Of a stretch of 64,000 nt of DNA, positions 25,819-35,320 are shown piece after piece. The stretch is taken from NCBI RefSeq assembly GCF_002563795.1, contig NZ_PDJL01000006.1:434001-498000 (forward strand). The letters are read 5' to 3'. Origin of the DNA: Vibrio sp. ES.051 (GTDB lineage Bacteria > Pseudomonadota > Gammaproteobacteria > Enterobacterales > Vibrionaceae). The notes under the pieces were generated by a model. It had not been told where the DNA came from. It ran no database searches and was given only the letters and a program-made list of their open reading frames with translations. Numbering within the stretch: the first letter of the stretch is position 1; each line of letters begins with the position of its first letter. The position numbers and the translations under genes are program-made.

Positions 25819-26797
25819 TGATCCCTCCAAAACGACGGCGAACTACGGTCACCGTTTCTCTATTAGTACTTTGCAAAAGGCTTCGGATTCGTACTCGTGA
25901 TTCATCCACCAACACTTGTGCATCCAGTTCAAAAAAGGCGCTATCCACACCCAAATAGCCTTTGGCGTTTTTCTTTACATCTTCGCTCACGCCAGCTATT
26001 TCTGACTCCGCTAAAAACTCGTCAATACTATCCCACCCATCAAACGGGCGTTTTTCTATCAACTGAATTGCATCGCTGCGACTTAGGTTTGGCGCAAACA
26101 TCGCGACGAAGATCACAGCTTGCTCGACTTCAATCGTATTGACGTTTAATCGCCAATCATCACTCGGGATCGCGCACACTAGTGGCTCCACCTTTTGATA
26201 AATCTCACCACTAACCTGATATACCGAGCGCCACTCAGTGGCATCAGCCATCCAACCGTTGGCCGATAAATAGGCGGGCTTCATCGCTTCATAGGTACTG
26301 TCTTCAACCCCCACCGTTGAGCGAACGATGTTATCAGAATCAATATATTCCCAAGTGGAGTCAGCGATAACCTCGGCCTGATAAGGATCGACATCGGATT
26401 CTTCAAGCAAACTCTGTAATACACGCACTAAATACGGTCGTACGGTTTGCTGCCCTGTCGGTTGCACACGACTCAATACATTCAGATTGAAGCAGGCCTG
26501 TTTGTCCCGGATACGCCCGGCCGCTTGGCCGTAATCGAGGGGGTACACCTGCTCTTTGATTGCCCACGGTTGGCTCATGTTAATCGTATCGGTATCTTGA
26601 TAGCTTTGTTCAATACCGACTTTGGCGAGCGCTTCCACCCCCAAGCTATACCAATAAGCTTGTTGGTAATTAATCTGATTCGACCCCCGTTGAAACTGCA
26701 AAAACAGGCGTTCTGACATGCTGGCGGCGACTGTCGCCATGATTGCTAGCAGCATCAATACAATAATCAAAGCAACGCCACGTTGACGGTTAATCAT
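25787..26797 (-). CDS. gspK: Minor pseudopilin GspK/EpsK
   Basis: This 336-residue, unusually large pseudopilin is thought to cap the tip of the T2SS pseudopilus. The prepilin peptidase site is RQRG/VALIIVLMLL; as expected for GspK, the mature residue 5 is not Glu, unlike the other pseudopilins. The long alpha-helical insertion domain contains FNLNVLSRVQP and YEAMKPAYLSANGWM. I chose the ATG at 26797 (MINRQRGVAL), 8 bp inside the end of gspJ, with a GGGGGA upstream. Confidence 0.94.
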   Translation of the reverse strand: MINRQRGVALIIVLMLLAIMATVAASMSERLFLQFQRGSNQINYQQAYWYSLGVEALAKVGIEQSYQDTDTINMSQPWAIKEQVYPLDYGQAAGRIRDKQACFNLNVLSRVQPTGQQTVRPYLVRVLQSLLEESDVDPYQAEVIADSTWEYIDSDNIVRSTVGVEDSTYEAMKPAYLSANGWMADATEWRSVYQVSGEIYQKVEPLVCAIPSDDWRLNVNTIEVEQAVIFVAMFAPNLSRSDAIQLIEKRPFDGWDSIDEFLAESEIAGVSEDVKKNAKGYLGVDSAFFELDAQVLVDESRVRIRSLLQSTNRETVTVVRRRFGGISERVSDRSAE

Positions 26798-27458
26798 TGC
26801 CGTCCCCCGCTTCGGTTTGGCGGAATGTGCCATCAGGAGTCAAGTAAGTACGGGCAATGTCACCGTAATCTTCCAGCTTAAGCTCTACAGATACCGCTTT
26901 AGGTAGTGCTTGGTCGTTCTCCCACTGTGTTGTCCATTGCTTGCCATCATAGAAACGCATGTCGAACGATTCGACTTGGGTTAACAATGGCGTCACAATG
27001 CCTTCTTGCCCGACTGGGGTATCTGGGTAACGCCACCACACCCGTTGCAATGTTTGATCTTTTAGACGGTAGCCCACTTTAGTGACTTCACCCCGAGGGA
27101 ACTGTTGCTGTGGGTTGTGCCATCCTAAACGAGCAAACATTAAACCTTTGGTGTCCGAGTCCAACAAATAGTCTGACCAAAAAATCAGTTGGCTATCAGG
27201 GTCTTCGCCATTGGTTCGCGTTTGACGCAACGCCATTTGACGAAAATCGTTGTCCATCATGACCATGGCGCGCTGAAGTTCATTTAGGCGCTGGGTTCGC
27301 TCCTTTGACAACACGTTACTGCGCTGCACTTGCGACACCACTTGATACGCCGCGACACTGAGGCTGGCAAAGATAGCAATCGAGACCAACACTTCAATCA
27401 GTGTAAAGCCTTGCCCCCTTCGGCGCTTAGCCATGCGCTGGTTTTTATTGCGCCACAT
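26790..27458 (-). CDS. gspJ: Minor pseudopilin GspJ/EpsJ
   Basis: This 222-residue pseudopilin has the cleavage site RRRGQG/FTLIEVLVSIAIF with Glu5. It forms the tip complex with GspI and GspK. The globular domain contains ELQRAMVMMDNDFRQMALRQ, a characteristic GspJ stretch. It overlaps gspI by 14 bp and gspK by 8 bp, as expected for coupled translation in this operon. Confidence 0.95.
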   Translation of the reverse strand: MWRNKNQRMAKRRRGQGFTLIEVLVSIAIFASLSVAAYQVVSQVQRSNVLSKERTQRLNELQRAMVMMDNDFRQMALRQTRTNGEDPDSQLIFWSDYLLDSDTKGLMFARLGWHNPQQQFPRGEVTKVGYRLKDQTLQRVWWRYPDTPVGQEGIVTPLLTQVESFDMRFYDGKQWTTQWENDQALPKAVSVELKLEDYGDIARTYLTPDGTFRQTEAGDGND

Positions 27459-27840
27459 AACTTCTTACCGTCACGATTGGGCTCGCGTTTTTCTCTATCG
27501 CGACGCTGACATCAAATGCTTTCAGTAATGGCTGCGTGGTAGCAATAGGCGTGAGTTTCCAATACCAAGTGCGCCCGGCTAATTCTTCCGTCCCCTGTTG
27601 AGCTTTTAGCTCACCGGTACTTAACATCACATTGGCCATTTGATTATCCACCACCATGGCTGCAAACATTTTTTCTTCTAAGTAACCGATAGTATTAATA
27701 TGTTGGCTGACTGAGCGAATGACACTGATCGCTGCAGTCGCAAAAATAGCCAGAGCAACTAACACTTCCAGCAGCGTCATGCCCTTCGTCCGGCGACGGC
27801 TCAAATGTGGGCGAGTTTGCTTAAAATAGCGCATTCTCAT
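27445..27840 (-). CDS. gspI: Minor pseudopilin GspI/EpsI
   Basis: This 131-residue pseudopilin has the cleavage site RRTKG/MTLLEVLVALAIF. It is thought to start assembly of the tip complex with GspJ and GspK. The globular part contains WYWKLTPIATTQPLLKAFDV, typical of GspI. It overlaps the gspH end by 20 bp. Confidence 0.95.
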   Translation of the reverse strand: MRMRYFKQTRPHLSRRRTKGMTLLEVLVALAIFATAAISVIRSVSQHINTIGYLEEKMFAAMVVDNQMANVMLSTGELKAQQGTEELAGRTWYWKLTPIATTQPLLKAFDVSVAIEKNASPIVTVRSYVAQ

Positions 27841-28429
27841 CCTCTTTTACTTCTTCACCTGGCGCCAATAGCAAGATTTGTCCGCTCTCCTTACCGACGA
27901 CTCGCCAGCCATCATTAAACGCGTCACTGTTTTGCGGAAAGAATGACAACGTAAACGGCGTCACCTCTGCACTAGAAAAGATAAACACTTGCGGCGGCTT
28001 AATTTGCTTTTCTTCATCTTCTTCAACGAACATATCCTCGTCAAAAAGAGAGCCCGGTTTGAATAGGCGATCATCGTTATCCCAAGCCCCACCGCCAAGT
28101 TCGAGCTGCAAAGTGATGTCGTCTTCGAGTTTGGTTTTGCTTGGGATCTGGTTCAATTCCAGTGGTTGCCAACCGTCCGCGCTCAAACTTAACAACACAT
28201 ACGTCGATTTGGCCTCATCAACGCGCACACCAAAGTCTTTACCACTCAGCACCGCTTCTTCGTTAAGCAACTGTAAGCGTTGAAAGAAACTTTGAGCATG
28301 CTGTTTTGAGAGGTCTTTTTGACTGGTCGGTAATGTCGTGATCACCGCGACCGCAGTCAGAGACAGCAAGACCAGCACTAATAGAATCTCTATCAATGTA
28401 AAACCGTTGTGTTTTGGCATTTTTTCCAT
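27821..28429 (-). CDS. gspH: Minor pseudopilin GspH/EpsH
   Basis: This 202-residue pseudopilin has the cleavage site PKHNG/FTLIEILLVLVLL and a C-terminal globular beta domain. It is proposed to link the tip complex to the GspG shaft. Two starts are possible, ATG at 28429 (MEKMPKHNG) and at 28420; neither has a strong ribosome-binding site, and it lies 21 bp after gspG. An acidic run (DEDMFVEEDEEKQ) in the globular domain is notable. Confidence 0.94.
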   Translation of the reverse strand: MEKMPKHNGFTLIEILLVLVLLSLTAVAVITTLPTSQKDLSKQHAQSFFQRLQLLNEEAVLSGKDFGVRVDEAKSTYVLLSLSADGWQPLELNQIPSKTKLEDDITLQLELGGGAWDNDDRLFKPGSLFDEDMFVEEDEEKQIKPPQVFIFSSAEVTPFTLSFFPQNSDAFNDGWRVVGKESGQILLLAPGEEVKEDENALF

Positions 28430-28450
28430 TAGTGCTGGCTTTAGCTCAAT

Positions 28451-28894
28451 TTATTGAAAATCTTGCATGTTCCAGTTGCCAATATCCGCAGCTGGCCCTT
28501 CCCCGCCCTCTTGGCCATCAGCGCCTAGAGTGAAGATATCAATCGTCCCGTTATCACCAGGGCTTAGATACTGGTACTCATACCTCCAAGGATCATTGGG
28601 AAGACGCTTGATGTAACCGCCATCCCGATAGTTACGTGGCTCTGGGTTTGACGGCTTGCTGACTAATGCTTCTAGACCTTGATCTGTTGTTGGGTACACA
28701 CTGTTATCCAGCTTGTACATATCCAGTGCGTTTTCCAGCGCGACAATGTCGGTGATGGCTTTTTGTTGGTCAGCCTTCTCTTTGTTCCCCAATAAGTTTG
28801 GTACGACAAAACTGGCCAAAATACCTAAGATAACGACTACCACCATCACTTCTAACAATGTGAAACCGTGTTGCTTACTACGCTTAAATTTCAT
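28451..28894 (-). CDS. gspG: Major pseudopilin GspG/EpsG
   Basis: This 147-residue protein forms the shaft of the T2SS pseudopilus. The prepilin peptidase site is SKQHG/FTLLEVMVVVVILGI with Glu5. The conserved LYKLDNSVYPTTDQGLEALV-like segment is present, here as MYKLDNSVYPTTDQGLEALV. The C-terminal calcium-site loop includes YLSPGDNGTIDIFTLGADGQ. It sits between gspF and gspH, with a 63-bp gap after gspF. Confidence 0.97.
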   Translation of the reverse strand: MKFKRSKQHGFTLLEVMVVVVILGILASFVVPNLLGNKEKADQQKAITDIVALENALDMYKLDNSVYPTTDQGLEALVSKPSNPEPRNYRDGGYIKRLPNDPWRYEYQYLSPGDNGTIDIFTLGADGQEGGEGPAADIGNWNMQDFQ

Positions 28895-28957
28895 TTTTTT
28901 CTCCGAAAGTTAGTTCAAGCCATGCCTACACAAAATAGACACGTCTTCACTCGAATA

Positions 28958-30175
28958 TTATCCGCTCATCAAGTTATTCATTTCTAACATTGGCATCAAG
29001 GTCGCCATCACAATAAACAGCACGAGGCCTGCCATTAAGGCAATGAGAGCGGGTGTGAAGATCCCCAACGCAATATTGACTGTCGATTCAAAATTTTGGT
29101 CTTGGTTGTCTGCCGCGCGAGTGAGCATGCTTTCTAATTCGCCACTTTGCTCCCCGCTGGCAATCATATGCAGCATCATGGGTGGGAATAGTCGCGTTTG
29201 GTCTAGCGCTTTACGTAGGCTCGCCCCTTCTCGCACGTTATCGGCTGCAATCAACACTTGTTGTTTCACATAACGATTCGACATCACATCAACCGCAACA
29301 CGCATGCCTTCTAGGATAGGAATCGCACTGGACGTACAAATCGAGAGTGTTCGTGCAAAGCGCGCCGTATTCAAGCCTCGAGAAATCTTGCCCAGTAGCG
29401 GCAAGCTCAAAATTTTTCTATCCCAAGCTAAGCGAAAGTCGGGCTTTTGCAACGCAAGTTTGAGCCCGTAAAAAAACACCACCAGCACGACGAAGATGAT
29501 AAGCCCCCAATTTTGCACAAACTCACTCGCCGCCAGTAAGAACTGCGTTGACTGCGGCAACTCTTGCCCCATTTGAATGATAGGTTCAATGATTTTGGGG
29601 ACGACAGTTGCTAACAAAAACGACACAATCACGACGGCAAATACCACCAATACCACTGGGTAGATCATCGCTTGGAGCAATTTCGAACGCATTTTTTGCC
29701 GGTTTTCTACGTAATCAGCCAAACGCTCTAATACGGTATCTAGGTGACCAGACTTCTCACCCGCGGCCACCATGGAGCGGTACAACTCATCGAATACATG
29801 AGGGTAATCGCCCAAACTGTCCGCGAGTGGATAACCTTCGGTGACTTTAGAGCGAACCGCAGCCAACATTGAGCGAATACGCGGTTTGTCCGCCTGCTCA
29901 GAAACGGCACGCAAACACTCTTCCAATGGCATGCCCGATTGAACCAAAGTCGATAATTGCCGCGTAATTAACGCTAGCTCTGCGGTTGAAATACCACGCT
30001 TAAAACTGACCGAACCAGAAGACTTCGCCGTCTTTGCTTTGGTTTCCACGACTTCAACTGGGAGCATGTCTTGCTCTTTCAGTCGTTGACGTACTTGGCG
30101 AGCATTATCCCCTTCTATGGTGCCTTTCTTTTGCTTGCCTTTCGCATCCAGCGCTTTGTACTCAAATGCCGCCAT
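28958..30175 (-). CDS. gspF: Type II secretion inner-membrane platform protein GspF/EpsF
   Basis: This 405-residue polytopic membrane protein is the rotor-like core of the T2SS assembly platform. It starts MAAFEYKALDAKGKQKKGTI and has two homologous cytoplasmic helical domains, each with the TRQLSTLVQSGMPLEECL or ARTLSICTSSAIPILEGM pattern, and three membrane helices. Its ATG overlaps the gspE stop codon by 1 nt (TAATG). Confidence 0.97.
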   Translation of the reverse strand: MAAFEYKALDAKGKQKKGTIEGDNARQVRQRLKEQDMLPVEVVETKAKTAKSSGSVSFKRGISTAELALITRQLSTLVQSGMPLEECLRAVSEQADKPRIRSMLAAVRSKVTEGYPLADSLGDYPHVFDELYRSMVAAGEKSGHLDTVLERLADYVENRQKMRSKLLQAMIYPVVLVVFAVVIVSFLLATVVPKIIEPIIQMGQELPQSTQFLLAASEFVQNWGLIIFVVLVVFFYGLKLALQKPDFRLAWDRKILSLPLLGKISRGLNTARFARTLSICTSSAIPILEGMRVAVDVMSNRYVKQQVLIAADNVREGASLRKALDQTRLFPPMMLHMIASGEQSGELESMLTRAADNQDQNFESTVNIALGIFTPALIALMAGLVLFIVMATLMPMLEMNNLMSG

Positions 30176-31677
30176 TACGTTTCCTTCGTCACTCGCATCA
30201 CTTCTTCAAGTGATGTAATTCCTCGGCGTACTTTGCTTAAACCATCGCTGCGAATACTTGGCGTATGGGCACGAACGGCTCTCTCAATTTCTTGCTCGCC
30301 CGACTCTTTATGAATGAGTTCTTGAACCTGGTCGTTCATCATTACAAGTTCATGAATACCGGTACGTCCTCGATAACCTTTTTGGTTACACGTCTCACAA
30401 CCTTTCGCACGGTGAAGCACTAAAGCGTCATGCTCTTCCATATCGAACAATTTCTTTTGTTCTGAATCAGCTTCATACGGCTCTTTGCAATCCGCGCAAA
30501 GCGTACGGACCAAACGCTGAGCTAGCACGCCTAACAACGAAGATGAAATCAGGAATGGCTCAATCCCCATATCACGTAAACGCGTGATTGCCCCCACCGC
30601 GGTGTTCGTGTGTAGAGTCGACATGACTAAGTGACCAGTCAAAGACGCTTGAACCGCAATTTGTGCCGTTTCCAAGTCACGGATCTCACCGACCATCACA
30701 ACATCCGGATCCTGACGTAGGATCGCACGCAACCCTCGTGCAAAGGTCATCTCCACTTTCGGGTTAACTTGAGTCTGGCCAATACCATCGATATCAAATT
30801 CGATCGGGTCTTCAACCGTTAAGATGTTGCGCTCGTTACTGTTGATCTCTTGCAGACCGGCATACAAGGTGGTGGACTTACCAGACCCTGTCGGACCGGT
30901 CACCAAAATGATGCCGTGAGGGCGCTGGATCAGGTGACGGAAGTTATTGTGCACAGAGGCTGTCATACCCAAGCTGTGTAAATCGAGACGGGTGGCGTTT
31001 TTATCCAACAAACGCATGACCACTCGCTCTCCATGAGAAGACGGCATGGTAGACACACGCACATCGACCGCACGACCGCCAATTCGCAAAGAAATACGAC
31101 CATCTTGAGGTACGCGCTTTTCGGCAATATCGAGTTTCGCCATCACCTTGACACGCGATACCAATAATGGCGCCAGTTTGCGACTTGGCGTTAACACCTC
31201 GCGCAACACACCATCAACACGAAAACGGATCGACAAGGTTTTCTCGAAGGTTTCGATATGGATATCCGACGCACCTTCTTTGATTGCTTCACCTAACATG
31301 GCGTTGATCAGCTTGATGATCGGGGCATCACCTTCCGACTCGAGCAAATCTTCATCATGTGGTAACTCTTCAGCCAGAGAGAAGAAGTCGTCGCTATCGG
31401 CACCGATGTCTTCCATTAGTTGGCGAGCTTCTGAGGAGTCACGTTGGTAAGCTTCGGTCAGTTTTTTATCGAATGCTTCTTTATCGATAGGCTGAGGCAC
31501 GAAGCTTCGCTTCAGGACGCGACGCACTTCAACCAAAGCCGCAGGGTTTATCGGCTCCACATAGTAAAGAATGGGAGGACGCTCTGGGTGCTCTGTCTCC
31601 AACACCAGTTTAAAGCGATTGGCAAAACTGAATGGCAGACGACGCATACTGGGCGCAGTGTCTAACATATCAACCAT
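30175..31677 (-). CDS. gspE: Type II secretion ATPase GspE/EpsE
   Basis: This 500-residue hexameric cytoplasmic ATPase powers pseudopilus assembly. It has Walker A GPTGSGKST, an Asp box (NILTVEDPIEFDIDGIGQTQ), Walker B DPDVVMVGEIRD and a His box (TGHLVMSTLHTN). A zinc site is formed by two CxxC pairs (LCADCKEP and GCETCNQKGY). I start at the ATG at 31677 because MRRLPFSFANRFKLV then aligns near the N-terminus as in V. cholerae EpsE; the frame is open to 31770 inside gspD. It overlaps gspD by 8 bp. Confidence 0.97.
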   Translation of the reverse strand: MVDMLDTAPSMRRLPFSFANRFKLVLETEHPERPPILYYVEPINPAALVEVRRVLKRSFVPQPIDKEAFDKKLTEAYQRDSSEARQLMEDIGADSDDFFSLAEELPHDEDLLESEGDAPIIKLINAMLGEAIKEGASDIHIETFEKTLSIRFRVDGVLREVLTPSRKLAPLLVSRVKVMAKLDIAEKRVPQDGRISLRIGGRAVDVRVSTMPSSHGERVVMRLLDKNATRLDLHSLGMTASVHNNFRHLIQRPHGIILVTGPTGSGKSTTLYAGLQEINSNERNILTVEDPIEFDIDGIGQTQVNPKVEMTFARGLRAILRQDPDVVMVGEIRDLETAQIAVQASLTGHLVMSTLHTNTAVGAITRLRDMGIEPFLISSSLLGVLAQRLVRTLCADCKEPYEADSEQKKLFDMEEHDALVLHRAKGCETCNQKGYRGRTGIHELVMMNDQVQELIHKESGEQEIERAVRAHTPSIRSDGLSKVRRGITSLEEVMRVTKET

Positions 31678-33700
31678 TAGTTTTTTCCATCTGATCAATA
31701 AACGCTTGAATTTCTGCTGGGTGCTGACGTTCTTGGCCGAATGCTGGCATAACTGGAATTTTTTCATCACCCATTAATTTCAGACCTTGCTCCGCTCGAT
31801 ACAACTGCTCGGCGCGAATAAAATTGTACTTACGTTGTGTAATACCGTCAGCGGTCACACCATCACGAATGATGGTCGGCTTAATAAATACCATCAAGTT
31901 ACGCTTTTGCGTCTCCGTGCTGGTTGATTTAAATAAGTGACCTAGCACAGGAATATCCCCCAGCAGTGGCACTTTCGATTCGCTTTCTAATGCTCGTTCG
32001 TCCACCAAACCACCAAGCACCAACATTTGCCCATCTTGGACCATCACCGATGTATTCAGTTGTCGTTTAGCAAAACGTACATCGACCGCTCCATTTGCGC
32101 CCAACACGTTAGAGACTTCTTGTTCAATATCCAGTTGAACCGAATCTCCTTCGTTGATTTGTGGTACCACTTTAAGTTTGATGCCCACTTCTTTACGATC
32201 GACCGTTTGGAAGGGGTTGTCATTGTTAGAGCCGGCTGTAGAGCCAGTAATGACAGGCACTTCTTCACCAACAATAAATGATGCTTCGCCATTATCCATG
32301 ACGGTGATACTTGGAGAAGATAAAATGTTTGAGTTGGAATCGGTCGCCACCGCACTCACCAAAGCCGTCCAGTCACCCATTACGATGCTCATCGCCGCGC
32401 CATTGACGCCGCTTAGAGCCGAGGCCAAAGTAGAGTAATCGCCTTTCGTCGTGGTTTCTTCGTAGTACTTGATAGCACCTGTATCCGAATCTCGGATCAG
32501 CTTTTTCTCTACAGTATCCTTAGACTCTTCCAAGCCAACAATCACCTGACCGATGGGCGCCCCGTTATTCCCGTATTGAATCACCGCTCCGGTTTCCAAC
32601 GAGCCCCATTGCACCCCTAAGTTGATGCCATCACCTTCCGACATTTCAACGATCAACGCTTCGATAAGAACCTGCGCACGACGAATATCCAACTGAGCAA
32701 TGACGTCTTGGAGTGCATTCATAATGTCTGGCGGGGCAGTTAACACCAGCGCGTTGGTGGGCGCGTGAGCGGCAATCACCACTTCACCTCGCTGTGCACC
32801 TGATGATTGTTGGCCGACTTGCTTTTCCGCTTGTAGGTTGTCGGAAACGCCTTTTAGGACGTCCACCAAATCTTCTGCTTTGGCGTTTTTAAGGTATACC
32901 ACGCGGTTGTTGCCTTTGGTCGCCATTTCAACGTCAAGCTGACGAATCAAGCGCTTAAGACGGGCACGTACTTTCGGCTCACCCGAAATCAAAATCGCAT
33001 TAGTACGCTCATCAGCAACAATCTTAGGTTCAAGGAATTCTGGGGTGCTCTTCTGGTTCGCACTCTTATTCAACGCAACCACAATTCGCACCATTTCTGC
33101 TGCAGAAGCATTACGCAATTCCACTAGCTCAATTTCTTTGTCGCCAGCTTGGTCCACACGTTTGATGATTTCGGCCAAACGATTCACCACCGCAGCGCGT
33201 CCAGTGATCAAGATGATGTTGGCTGGGTCGTAGTGCACAACGTTGCCCGCACCTGCATTATTAATTAACTGGCGCAGTAAAGGAGACAACTCACGGACCG
33301 ACACGTTGCGCACCGCAACGACTCGCGTGATCACACTGTCGCCTTGCGCACTGCCGTCACCTAACACTGGAATAGCCGACGTTTTGGAGTCTTTCGCTTT
33401 GATAACCTTAAGTACACCGTTGTCCATTTCTACGACGGCGTAGCCGTATACTTCGAGTACGTTAAGGAAGAAGCTGTAATATTGCTCTTCGTTAAGCACG
33501 TCATAGCTGCGGACGTCGATTTTCCCACGCACGGATGGATCAACGATGATGGTCTTTTCTAAGTTACGACCAACGATATTGATGAACTCTTGAATATCAG
33601 TACCTTTGAAGCTGGCACTGAATTCGTTTGCTATTGCACTTGGAGTGCAGAGTAAACTTCCTGCCAGTAGCCAAGCGCTTTTGCTGAACCAATGTTTCAC
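31670..33700 (-). CDS. gspD: Type II secretion outer-membrane secretin GspD/EpsD
   Basis: This 676-residue protein forms the outer-membrane channel. It has a signal peptide (LLAGSLLCTPSAIA, then NEFSASFKGTDIQEF), the N0 domain, three N1-N3 repeats with the VVHYDPANIILITGRAAVVN and LISGEPKVRARLKRL patterns, and a C-terminal secretin domain (VGEEVPVITGS, VGIKLKVVPQINEGDSVQL, VPLLGDIPVLGHLF). It lies 36 bp after gspC. Confidence 0.98.
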   Translation of the reverse strand: MKHWFSKSAWLLAGSLLCTPSAIANEFSASFKGTDIQEFINIVGRNLEKTIIVDPSVRGKIDVRSYDVLNEEQYYSFFLNVLEVYGYAVVEMDNGVLKVIKAKDSKTSAIPVLGDGSAQGDSVITRVVAVRNVSVRELSPLLRQLINNAGAGNVVHYDPANIILITGRAAVVNRLAEIIKRVDQAGDKEIELVELRNASAAEMVRIVVALNKSANQKSTPEFLEPKIVADERTNAILISGEPKVRARLKRLIRQLDVEMATKGNNRVVYLKNAKAEDLVDVLKGVSDNLQAEKQVGQQSSGAQRGEVVIAAHAPTNALVLTAPPDIMNALQDVIAQLDIRRAQVLIEALIVEMSEGDGINLGVQWGSLETGAVIQYGNNGAPIGQVIVGLEESKDTVEKKLIRDSDTGAIKYYEETTTKGDYSTLASALSGVNGAAMSIVMGDWTALVSAVATDSNSNILSSPSITVMDNGEASFIVGEEVPVITGSTAGSNNDNPFQTVDRKEVGIKLKVVPQINEGDSVQLDIEQEVSNVLGANGAVDVRFAKRQLNTSVMVQDGQMLVLGGLVDERALESESKVPLLGDIPVLGHLFKSTSTETQKRNLMVFIKPTIIRDGVTADGITQRKYNFIRAEQLYRAEQGLKLMGDEKIPVMPAFGQERQHPAEIQAFIDQMEKTNG

Positions 33701-33736
33701 GTATGTCTCCCTGAACTTACGCCGGTTGCCTAAGTA

Positions 33737-34660
33737 TTACAATTGGATATAGATCTCGTACTGTTGACCATTGCGCTCAACAGTTAAATTTAATTCTTGC
33801 GGATCGCGCATGACTTGCATCAGTTGGACTGAAGAAGATGGATCACTTAAATCGATCCCGTTTAGCTGTACTGCGATATCACCGGGTTTTAGGCCCACAT
33901 CATTAAACAGCGCCGCATCACGCCCCGGTGACACTCGATAACCGACAATGCCTCCGTCTCTTTTCACTGGTGAAATAGCGATGTATTTGAAAACACTTTG
34001 TGGATCTTTCGCTATTTCTTCTCGGATTTGCGCTAATTCGTCCCCGATGCCAGCGCTAGACTCGACTTGTTGAGCTTGGCTGCGCGCAGACCGTGACGAT
34101 TCGGATAGCTTCTTATACTCGAGCCCCTGCATCATTAAGGTCTCATCTCGCCCTTGGTTGTCAATGATAACGCGATCCACCAACACCGCTTTTAACGTTG
34201 CACGCGTCCCTTCAATTTCTTCTCCAAGTCCGTAGGTTGCTTGCTTCCCGCGGTTGGCAACCACGGCCAAACTCGTATTGGGGTCACTACTCGCCACAGC
34301 GCCAACAAGGGTTAAGTTGAGACGCGTCTTAGGGGCATCTTTCACCACGGGTTGCTCTATTGCGACAGGCTTTTGCTCAGTGTACTTTCCGAATAGGTTG
34401 GCATTTTGAAGGGCGTTGAAATCAATCGCGCTATTTTCATTACTGGCGACAACGTTGCTCACTGCTGGTTGCCATTGCGGCACATCCGACGCTTGCGGTA
34501 TGGCTAACCACACGATCTTACCCAGTATCCAGCCAATGACCGCAATGAAAAGGCAGGTTAGCAACAAACTGAGCTTTGCTTGAATCGTATGATTATTGGA
34601 CTTTAACTGAGCCAGTAGCGGTCTGCTTGATAATCCTGCACTTAGCTCTAAACGTTTCAC
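33737..34660 (-). CDS. gspC: Type II secretion protein GspC/EpsC
   Basis: This 307-residue bitopic inner-membrane protein connects the platform to the secretin. It has a cytoplasmic N-terminus, a single membrane helix (LLLTCLFIAVIGWILGKIVWL), a homology region (LTLVGAVASSDPNTSLAVVA) that contacts GspD, and a C-terminal PDZ domain (GYRVSPGRDAALFNDVGLKP, then GDIAVQLNGIDL). It is the first gene of the 12-gene gspC-N operon; the operon promoter must lie in 34661-34810, but I cannot assign it with confidence. Confidence 0.97.
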   Translation of the reverse strand: MKRLELSAGLSSRPLLAQLKSNNHTIQAKLSLLLTCLFIAVIGWILGKIVWLAIPQASDVPQWQPAVSNVVASNENSAIDFNALQNANLFGKYTEQKPVAIEQPVVKDAPKTRLNLTLVGAVASSDPNTSLAVVANRGKQATYGLGEEIEGTRATLKAVLVDRVIIDNQGRDETLMMQGLEYKKLSESSRSARSQAQQVESSAGIGDELAQIREEIAKDPQSVFKYIAISPVKRDGGIVGYRVSPGRDAALFNDVGLKPGDIAVQLNGIDLSDPSSSVQLMQVMRDPQELNLTVERNGQQYEIYIQL

Positions 34661-34811
34661 TGCGTGGATTCCTTTATTCTATTCAGCTATAACAATAACT
34701 ATCGACTTTAACTTGCTAAATTTGCAATAAAATTATTACTCAACAAAGAGCAGTGAACTATATCACAACTTGGATTTTGTACCTTTTTCTTATGCCGTTT
34801 TTGCCAACTAC

Positions 34812-34840
34812 CTTGAAAAAAATCCACCTTGACTCCATCT
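34812..34840 (+). promoter_or_regulatory. Sigma-32-type heat-shock promoter of hslR-hslO
   Basis: CTTGAAA (34812-34818), a 14-bp spacer, then CTCCATCT (34833-34840) fits the RpoH consensus CTTGAAA-N11-16-CCCCATNT with one change. It lies 62 bp upstream of the ATG of hslR, and both downstream genes are heat-shock genes in E. coli. Confidence 0.8.
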
Positions 34841-34902
34841 GTAGGTGAATAATCACTCACTCATTGCCACATTCAGGCAGTGATTAGATAGCGTTGTGTT
34901 CT

Positions 34903-35289
34903 ATGAGTTCCTTAAATGAAGCCGTGAGGCTAGATAAATGGCTGTGGGCCGCAAGATTCTATAAAACCCGCTCTATCGCTCGTAACATGGTCGATGGCGG
35001 CAAAGTCCACTATAATGGCCAACGAAGCAAACCAAGTAAAATCGTTGAAGTGGGCGCTGAAGTAAGACTTCGTCAAGGCAACGAAGAAAGAACTGTGATC
35101 ATCGAAAAAGTCTCTGATCAACGTAAAGGCGCCCCTGTCGCACAAACCTTGTATCGTGAAACTACTGAAAGTATCGCGAAACGTGAGGAACACGCGACAC
35201 AACGTAAGCTTAATGCCCACAACCCAAGTCCAGATCGCCGCCCAGATAAGAAGCAGCGCCGAGACATCATTAAGTTCAAAAATCAATAA
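34903..35289 (+). CDS. hslR: Heat-shock protein 15 (HslR)
   Basis: This 128-residue S4-domain RNA-binding protein binds stalled 50S subunits that carry peptidyl-tRNA and helps recycle them. The S4 core (VRLDKWLWAARFYKTRSIAR, GGKVHYNGQRSKPSKIVEVG) is nearly identical to E. coli Hsp15. The basic C-terminal tail PDRRPDKKQRRDIIKFKNQ is conserved. I use the ATG at 34903; a TTG at 34894 is in frame. hslO follows after 31 bp, and a sigma-32-like promoter lies upstream. Confidence 0.95.
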   Translation: MSSLNEAVRLDKWLWAARFYKTRSIARNMVDGGKVHYNGQRSKPSKIVEVGAEVRLRQGNEERTVIIEKVSDQRKGAPVAQTLYRETTESIAKREEHATQRKLNAHNPSPDRRPDKKQRRDIIKFKNQ

Positions 35290-35320
35290 AAGCCGGAATT
35301 ACCAACGAGGAAAGCACTCC

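Noticed and set aside
31678..31770. N-terminal extension of gspE by 31 residues
   Set aside because: It lies within the 3' end of gspD, and similarity to V. cholerae EpsE begins after the ATG at 31677.
35156..35320. N-terminal extension of hslO by 55 residues
   Set aside because: It overlaps hslR in another frame. The ATG at 35321 has a ribosome-binding site and gives the family's usual length.
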